This document shows, piece by piece, positions 56,752-64,000 of a stretch of 64,000 nt of DNA. The position numbers and the translations under genes are program-made. The notes under the pieces are model-generated. The model had not been told where the DNA came from. It saw only the letters and a list, made by a program, of their open reading frames with translations, and made no database searches. This DNA comes from Lomentospora prolificans (lineage: Eukaryota; Ascomycota; Sordariomycetes; Microascales; Microascaceae). The DNA lies in the NCBI GenBank assembly GCA_029532625.1, contig JARFXM010000002.1:248001-312000 (forward strand). Direction: 5' to 3'. How positions within the stretch are numbered: position 1 is the first letter of the stretch; each line of letters opens with the position of its first letter.

Positions 56752-59362
56752 ATGTCCGACGCAAGCGACAAAAAGATCGCTGAGAAGCCGGTGGCCGACG
56801 AGGCATCGTGAGTCGTTGCCTTCCCCCCCCCCTTCCGCACCCCAATTTTTTGTCCTGCGCGCTTGTGCCGGGTTGTTTTAATCCGCCCGGCGCCGCATTT
56901 TTTTCCCCTGGGATTTGTTTGACGTGTCTGGGCCAACATCCATGGATGTGTCCTTGACCAGTCTGAATCCCCGGAGTTGTGCTGTGGTCGTGCGCAAAAA
57001 TTCAAGCTTAATAGCTACCGGCGCTAGTGACGTCTTTGACACAATCTTCCCCCGCAATTCCCCAAATAATACCCAAAAACCCCCGATTTTTTATGTCACG
57101 ATCTTTGGAAAAAAAAAAAAAATCAAGATTCCCCGCATTCTTCAGCAGTCCAAGTCCGCGACCAAAAAGAAAAGAACAAAAGAAAAACTAACACAAAATT
57201 TTTCATCCGCACTGCAGCATCCGCGGGACCAAGACAGAAACTTCGGCCGCTGAGCGTCGCGCCAGCATCCTCAATGAAAACCTCGAGGGTGAAATTCGTA
57301 ACCCGCTCAAGGGCATTCCCCGCGAGACCCTCCTCGAGAATGTCACCCGCTTCCACCAGGAGAAAGGTCTTCCCGAAGACATGCTCCCCGTGCTGAAGAG
57401 GGGTGCGCTCGTCGCCCAGGATCCCGCCGGTTTCGAGACAATGGATCTCGAGGAGGAGGAGAAGGAGGCGCTGAGGCAGGAGGTCACCCATCGGTGGAAG
57501 CATCCCCGCCCTCTATACTACACCATCCTCCTCAATTCGATTGCTGCAGCCATTCAGGGTTGGGATCAAGTACGTGCGCGCTGCTTTATTTTGATTTGAC
57601 TTATTTATTATTCGCTACATTGTTCAATCGCATCGCATTGCTAACGAACTGCAGACTGGTTCCAATGGCGCCAACCTGAGCTTCCCCATTGCCATGGGCA
57701 TCCCCGACGGTGGCGAGTACTGCGACATTGACGCTAATAAGGCCGAGTGTGACAAGAACGCCTGGATTGTCGGCTTCGTCAACGCCATGCCCTACATCAC
57801 CATCTGGCTTTTGTGAGTTTGAACCTGGCCATGCTTTCAATTCGGCGACAATTGGCTGATTTTTTTTTCTCCCTGTAGCGCCGGTTGGATCTCTGATCCC
57901 CTCAACGATCTCCTCGGCCGTCGCGGTGTCATCTTCCTCGGCGGTATCTTCTCGCTCCTCGCCCCCTTCGGCATGGGTGTCTCCCAAACCTGGGGCCAGC
58001 TCGCCGCCACTCGTATGCTCCTCGGAATCGGTATGGGTCTCAAGGAAGTCACAGTGCCCGTCTTCTCTGCCGAAAACTCCCCCCCATTGATTCGTGGCGG
58101 CTTGGTCATGTCGTGGCAGATCTGGACCGCTTTCGGCATCTTCCTCGGAACTTGCGCCAACCTTGCCGTGGGTAAGACCGGAGACATCTCCTGGCGTCTT
58201 CAGTTCGCCTCCGCCTTCATCCCCGCCGTACCCCTCGTTCTCGGAACCTGGTTCTGCCCCGAGTCTCCTCGTTGGTACATCAAGAAGGGCAAGTACACCA
58301 AGGCCTGGGGATCTCTCCTCCGCCTTCGAAACACTCCTCTCCAGGCCGCCCGCGATCTCTACTACATCCAGGCCCTTCTCGACCAGGAGAAAGTCATGGT
58401 CCAGGAAGCCGGTCTTAAAGTTACCGACAACATGTTCAAGCGCTTCGTCGAGCTCTTTACCGTTCCCCGCATCAGGCGTGCCACCTGGGCTTCCGGTATT
58501 GTCATGATTGCGCAGCAGATGTGCGGCATCAATATTATTGCCTTTTACAGCTCCACCATCTTCAAGGAGTCCGGTATCAGCGATTACACTGCTCTCTTCG
58601 CCTCTTTCGGCTTCGGTCTCATCAACTTCCTGTTCGCCTGGCCCGCTGTGTGGACCATTGATACCTTCGGTCGACGAGCTCTTCTCCTCTTTACCTTCCC
58701 CAACATGTTCTGGACCCTTCTTGGTACGTACCCATCTTAGCAGTCTACCCCCCAAAAAGTCGTTAATGACGCTAACGCCATTATTTCGCAGCTGCCGGTC
58801 TTTGCTATCTCATCGAGCCCGACAACGAGAACAGCACGGCCCGTATCGCTGCCGTCGCCACCTTTGTCTACCTCTTCGCCGCTTTCTACTCGCCCGGTAA
58901 GTTTCCCCATTTCAAAATGTCTTCGACAGGCAGATCCCTAACTTTCCAACAGGTGAGGGTCCCGTCCCTTTCATGTACTCGGCCGAAGTTTTCCCTCTAT
59001 CCCATCGTGAGATCGGCATGTCGTGGGCCGTCGCCACCAATAACTTCTGGGGCTCCATCCTCTCCCTCACCTTCCCCCGCATGCTGCACGCCATGACAGC
59101 AACGGGTGCCTTCTGCTTCTACGCAGGTCTGAACTTGGTGGCGCTGGCCCTCATCTTCTTATTCATGCCTGAAACCAAGCAAAAGACCCTCGAGGAACTC
59201 GACTACGTCTTTGCCGTCCCCGACAGGAAGCATGCCAAGTACCAACTTGGTACCGTCCTTCCCTGGTGGTTCAGGAGGTGGGTGCTCCAGAAGAAGGGCG
59301 AAGTGTGCCCTGAGCTCTACCACGAGGACAACAAGACCGCTCCTGCCAGTAACGAGGCATAA
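56752..59362 (+). CDS. MFS sugar transporter
   Basis: Six exons: 56752-56807, 57218-57569, 57655-57812, 57879-58723, 58792-58896 and 58953-59362, giving 641 residues with all phases consistent. The first intron (410 nt) is unusually long. A hydrophilic N-terminus of about 115 residues precedes twelve membrane segments. Sugar-porter signatures: GWDQTGSNGANLSFP spanning the exon 2/3 junction (about 133-147), D(x)LGRRGV after helix 2, GMGLKEVTVPVFSAE, PESPRW (316-321), QQMCGINIIAFYSS in helix 7, GEGPVPFMYSAEVFPLSHRE in helix 10 and PETKQKTLEEL near 578. It should sit in the plasma membrane as a proton symporter or facilitator; substrate unknown. The start lies in a good context (CCCACCATGTCC). 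Confidence 0.93.
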
Positions 59363-62300
59363 GTTGCGTATCACTCGGAAGGATCGGGCGCAGGAGTCCA
59401 ATTTTCGCCAACGTCATTTTCCGCCTGTCTCCTGCACGATATATGGAGAGTATGAGAGACGCGGTTTAGGGAAAGGTGGGGAAAAGGGGGTGTAGATGTG
59501 GGAGATGAGATGTAGTTAACAACAGTGGGTTTTGCTTACGTTGACTCTAACCTTAATTTCTGCTTCACTATGGTTGTCAACCACAACACTTTCGTTCCTG
59601 GAGATACCTCTTGCTTAAACACAATTGATTACATTGCTTTATTATACCTTGTGGTGACTATTTTTGTTGTCCACATATTTGCCTCAAATTATTGACTCTT
59701 GCCAGAGCCCTCCCCCATCTTGAGCAGAATGATAAGACATTGCTGTGAAGCTAGAGCAATCGTGCTACCTGCAAAGACTTCAAGGTTGCAATTGCGCAGC
59801 TGCAGCTTCCTGAAATATCAGATGATACTTCAGTTTTGCGCAGATAGAAGCTAGCTCTGAGGGGAGGTACCCACGATAGATCGATATAATGGATATTATT
59901 CCCACCCCTTGACAGTATCGTCTCCGTTCTTGGCTCGGCCGAGACATGCACACCAAGACATCTCACTTCGTCAAGCAGGTAAGCCCGGCAGATGGTCACG
60001 CCATGATAGTGCTAAGAGAGCACCACTACAAGATATTTAGCTTGGCAAACCACCCGTCTCTCGCACATCGACGCTGCACTCTTGAGGTTCCCTCCTATTT
60101 TACGTCCAAAAGTGGTACCTCGGACATTTCTTTTGCTTTTCCCTCTTCGTCTCCCACGGTTAGCGTTCAGGGTGCTCCGGAGCTGCCAGTTCGGGCCCTT
60201 CGTACATGTTCTAGGTCAGACGATAGGGCGGCGCCGGACTCTGCTCGTATTGAGGAATAGTGAGCCGAGATTTCCGGAGGGATGCCGGACCGCCTCGATT
60301 TCATCCACATTGACAACCAAGCGCTTCGTCATGGTTCGCGTATGCTTTTGAACATCGAGATTACACCAGGCTGGCCCACAGAGATCATGAATATAGCAGT
60401 CCTATCCTGGCAATAGCCCAGCAGGCCTCTGTTGTCGGAGCTGAAGTAATGAAGCCACAAACGGTATTTCCATTGATCGTGCATAATCTCTCTTTCCAGA
60501 GGCTCACATCTGGCACTTCGTAAAGCCTCACACATATCTCTGACGTTGGTGCGCTCTATACGAATTTGGTTCTTGTGATCGGCACGTCTATAGCTACACG
60601 AGCCTACACGAGTCTACACACCAAGATTCTAGCGTAGCAGTATAAGCCTTCGTCTCCACTAGACCAGAGCGGAGACAGCGTAGATTAAAACCACATCTAG
60701 CCGGTGCGCGTCATGTCGCCGGTTCATCCGCGACTCCAATTCGCCGTATTACTGTGCGGGTAGCAGAGTCTCTGTGATATTGTTTTCAAACTAATCGGTA
60801 AACTAGGGACTGCCGACTCTGGTGTGTAGAAACTAATGGGACGTGGTTTGCTGATCGTCGTGTTGCGCCCTATAGAGATGCCTTCTAACAGTCGGATCCC
60901 TTTCCGCTTTCGAGTTATTCTGCTGCGTTTTCCGAGCCGCATCTCCAGAATCCGTTATCGAGAACCCCGTGTAGTGAAGATAGATCCTTCGGCCACCCCA
61001 AGAGCCTCAGTGAGAGTAATAAACCGGGGATATAACCTAGCACGCATATTATGTACAGTTGATGGAGTGATGTCTAGGATTCTGTAGGTGAGGAGATGGG
61101 TATCATCACCAAACGCTTGTTTTCGCGTAACGTTGTAATTGTCCTTTCCTAGGGACTTACAAACTCGTAATGCTCTGGGAGAGAAACGAAGCCTGTGTGG
61201 AGATTTAACCAAACGCCGTCATACTTCCGCTAAGCACGGTGGGAAAAGCCCCTTCCGTCCTTATCTAAACGGACATGAAGACAATGTGGCGTCGGCAACA
61301 ACTAGTTGTGGATTCGCTATGCTCGATGATATGTTGATACCGACTCTCGTCAGGGCCCCGGATATACTCCCTTGCCAGTCCACACCACCACCCTGTTATA
61401 ACTCTATTAATGTCCCACCTGTGTATCAGCTATATTTCTTTTCAGTGATCCTTCTGGGAAAACGTATTTTCAACAAGACTTCCAACACCACAGAACTGAT
61501 TAAACAAAGTCGTAACTTCCCACTATGCTATTCACTGCTATACTCTTCGTTAGGACCCTATAGCAGCCCATTCCGGGTCCAAGGAACGATCTCCAATCTA
61601 TACCGTCGCTTTAAAACAGACGGACCTCAAGTGCTGTGGACCTCATGGTGGTCGTGCAAATTCGGCTACGCGGTTGTATGGTGCTGTCAGCGCCCGGCCG
61701 TCAGATGGACCACTTATGCCGTCATATAACTCGGGCCTTGAAGCGCGGGAGATATCAAGAAATATAATGCGAGCGGCGCGTGCCGGAAATAGAGATTCAA
61801 CTGGCGGCTAGGCGGGAGTGAAGCTAGTAAGGATACAATATTATATGATGAGCTCGGTGCTATAGACAGACCAATCTCCAGAGCCAACGTGACCGACCTC
61901 ACTTTCCGTCACAAAAACTGATCCAGTTCAAATCCCACAAACCTTTGGCCTTCTTCGCACTTCGTGAGGTTACTCTGCCTGCTCTTGGAAGTTCATCACT
62001 CCAGGGAGATTGTTTCGAGCATTGTACACCTTGCACGGCACTTCATTATCTCAGGAGCTTTCAGAAAAGAGAAAAAGTAACTGCTATATTCCGCCAGTCT
62101 CTGAAGTCACTATTACTAATCTAACTAGGATGAAGGATATCCGGAGCTTAGCGAATCTTGATTACGATATCGAAAATAATGGCAAACGTCAGTAGGGCGA
62201 CTCCTCCACCTTGTTTGGCATCCATGGCCAAGTGCGGTGAACAGGTACTCGAAGAATCTCCGAGACTTCTTCTAGGTATCATAGTCTATGAGTCTCTGGC

Positions 62301-64000
62301 ATGTGCAGTTAATTGTATAAATCTCTATTACCCGGTATGATGTGCGCATCCAGGTAGTCGAAGTAATGGGAGCATGTCCCCGTAGATGTTTAACCAAAAC
62401 CCTCAAGGGGCGGGTCTTGATCGACTAGCTGCTTTCTTTGAGTCGTAATAACCTGAAAATGTATCAAGAGAAACGCTGCACATGATCGCTTTGGGCCGGG
62501 ATCTGCAGAGAACGGTTGAGAAGGACAAGAATAGAACAATCCCCGAATATCGTTTCTTTGCTTGTGGTTGCAGCTTGAACATATTTCACGCCGAGTATAG
62601 GTCCCACAACCTCGAATAGAACCACGAACGACCGGAAAACAGCAATAAAGGAGTGCCTATTCACGGCGCCGAGACCTAGGCTGACTACGCCGGGGTCGAA
62701 CTGGGAAAGGGATATTCTTGCTGAGCAGGCTCGCGGCTCCCTTATCTAGTGCGTCTTTACTCGAAACAAAGGCAACTGTATATATGAAGTGCGCGGATAT
62801 TATTCAAGCTTGGGGCGCCGGGGGAATCCCGATTTCGCTTTTGTATGTCCTAAAGCAGCTGTACGCTCATCTTCATAGGTAGCTTTCCATCCACGACTGT
62901 GAGAATCTTCGTAAGAACGAACTTGATATCCGTAGCCGACTCTGTGTTAGGGAAGTTCGAATTATCAAAGGCACGGAGAGGAATCTCCTTGAACCTGAAC
63001 GGGTCCCAACACACTACAACGCGTCGACTAAACCGTAGACCGCCGGTTCGCGCTTTATGGCGTGAGCGGTCACTAGAGTTTAGAACTTGGTGACCAACTA
63101 TTTGAAAACCGCAACCGGTGAGAGATATGAATCTCGTCATTATCTTGGCTTGATAATTGCGCCCTTCCATATCTCACGGAACTCAGAAGCGCTGCTCGGT
63201 ATATAATGGTATATAGCTGAAAGAGCACCCCTATGATACATTCAACCCCCAACCCTAGAAACTATCCTGTCGTTATAGTACTTACTGGCTCTACGAGACA
63301 GCTCATGCGGCATGACGGCCAACCACAGTCTAGGCGTGTAGATTGAAAAGGAGGCGCTAGCCAAAAGGTGATCTTGTCCGATATATGGCGATGAAGGCTG
63401 GTTCACGAGGGCTAAATGGTGCGAATATAAGCATAGAATTTACTATTGGGGCAGATACCACCTTGCAGAGAGCAGAGGTCTGGTAGAATAATACATGGTC
63501 CTCTAAATAGTTACGTGACAGAGCGAGGAGTGTCATTCTCCTTGCCCTGAGCCATAGGATATCCATATTGGCAACTAGATGCACCCTTTCTCGACTAAAA
63601 GATTAGTAAACAGAATTTCGTGTGGAATGGAGGGTGTAAGTAGGAGGGCCAGTCGTGAAGTGATCTAAGTGAAATGTGACCGTATTCCGATAGTCTCCTC
63701 CGGTAAAACCGAATCACGAAGATATTCACCGGATTAGTCCTCGGTATGGAAGGCGTTGATATGAAAACAATTTCCTCACTACAAACAAGTAGAATTATGG
63801 ATTTTCTTTTAAGGCCTCTCTTATTGAAGCCTTGCACTGCTTCTAGTAATCCTGTTCTTGGATTCTCCTCGCCAATTCTTGTTAGTAGGTGCAGCCCATC
63901 AATTGGAAGCTGAGCGAGAATGAGCGAGAACATGAAGCACGCCAAGTCAATAGGATTCGTTGCATCAAAGTACCCCGGCGGTGCCTAAAATCAGCTGACC
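59363..64000. other. Degenerate region without confident gene
   Basis: All frames are broken by frequent stops. A minus-strand stretch from about 61210 to 60330 keeps several moderately long open segments (for example LDITPSTVHNMRARLYPRFITL, DQWKYRLWLHYFSSDNRGLLGY) that could be the relic of a transposase-like or other gene, but no catalytic motif is recognisable. No telomeric TTAGGG array or tRNA is seen. Confidence 0.4.

Noticed and set aside
57601..58755. 384-codon minus-strand open frame over the sugar transporter
   Set aside because: Runs through introns and exons of the transporter and has Gly/Glu/Asp-rich low-complexity composition; a shadow.
61915..61945. tRNA-like T-loop (gttcaaatcc)
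   Set aside because: The flanking bases do not pair into a T-stem, and no D-arm, anticodon arm or acceptor stem is found.
1..64000. Secondary-metabolite gene cluster
   Set aside because: An FAD oxidase, dehydrogenases, a hydrolase, a regulator relic and a transporter are present, but there is no PKS, NRPS, terpene synthase or prenyltransferase, and the genes are widely spaced.
1..64000. CRISPR arrays, prokaryotic operons or telomeric TTAGGG repeats
   Set aside because: The DNA is eukaryotic with spliced genes; no regularly spaced repeats or telomeric arrays are seen.

Overview
The window looks like nuclear DNA of a filamentous ascomycete (Pezizomycotina). Genes carry short introns with GTRNGT-type donors and CTAAC-like branch sites. 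The families are typically fungal: a Pth11/rhodopsin-type membrane protein, a Zn(II)2Cys6 regulator, a NACHT/ankyrin STAND protein, DUF6604, a CAP59-type glycosyltransferase and an MFS sugar transporter. Exon models were built by hand by requiring reading-frame continuity across splice sites; no similarity search was run, so family names come from motif recognition.

Layout. 1-3.5 kb: secreted FAD-linked oxidase of the isoamyl-alcohol-oxidase type (minus). 7.9-9.4 kb: seven-helix rhodopsin-domain protein (plus). 9.4-20.4 kb: gene-poor, with one alpha/beta hydrolase (14.4-15.3 kb), an F-box-like relic, two small unknown ORFs and a possible broken small secreted protein. 20.4-25.7 kb: two divergent Gfo/Idh/MocA oxidoreductases followed by a decayed Zn2Cys6 regulator. 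26.2-27.4 kb: family-16 lysine methyltransferase-like protein. 28.3-34.3 kb: intact 1280-residue NLR-like STAND protein, then a multiply frameshifted DUF6604 pseudogene. 35.6-37.9 kb: secreted M28 glutamate-carboxypeptidase-like enzyme. 38.5-43.3 kb: GT25 glycosyltransferase and CAP59-type (GT69) glycosyltransferase, the latter broken by one frameshift. 43.5-49.4 kb: AT-rich island with a RIP-eroded DUF3435/C2H2 (tyrosine-recombinase-like) pseudogene and an eroded acidic-protein region, bracketed by two ~81-bp direct repeats. 49.4-56.7 kb: no recognisable gene, several long homopolymers. 56.8-59.4 kb: MFS sugar transporter. 59.4-64 kb: degenerate DNA.

Gene density is low (about ten apparently intact genes in 64 kb). 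At least four protein genes are relics, and in three of them the best-supported lesions are C-to-T changes in CpA context (TGG to TAG, CAA/CAG to TAA/TAG, TGC to TAC), the signature of repeat-induced point mutation. This fits an accessory, lineage-specific or subtelomere-like compartment. The best candidates for a coherent system are the repeat-bounded recombinase island, the NLR beside a dying DUF6604 gene, the sugar/diol dehydrogenase pair beside a dead regulator, and the paired surface-glycan glycosyltransferases.
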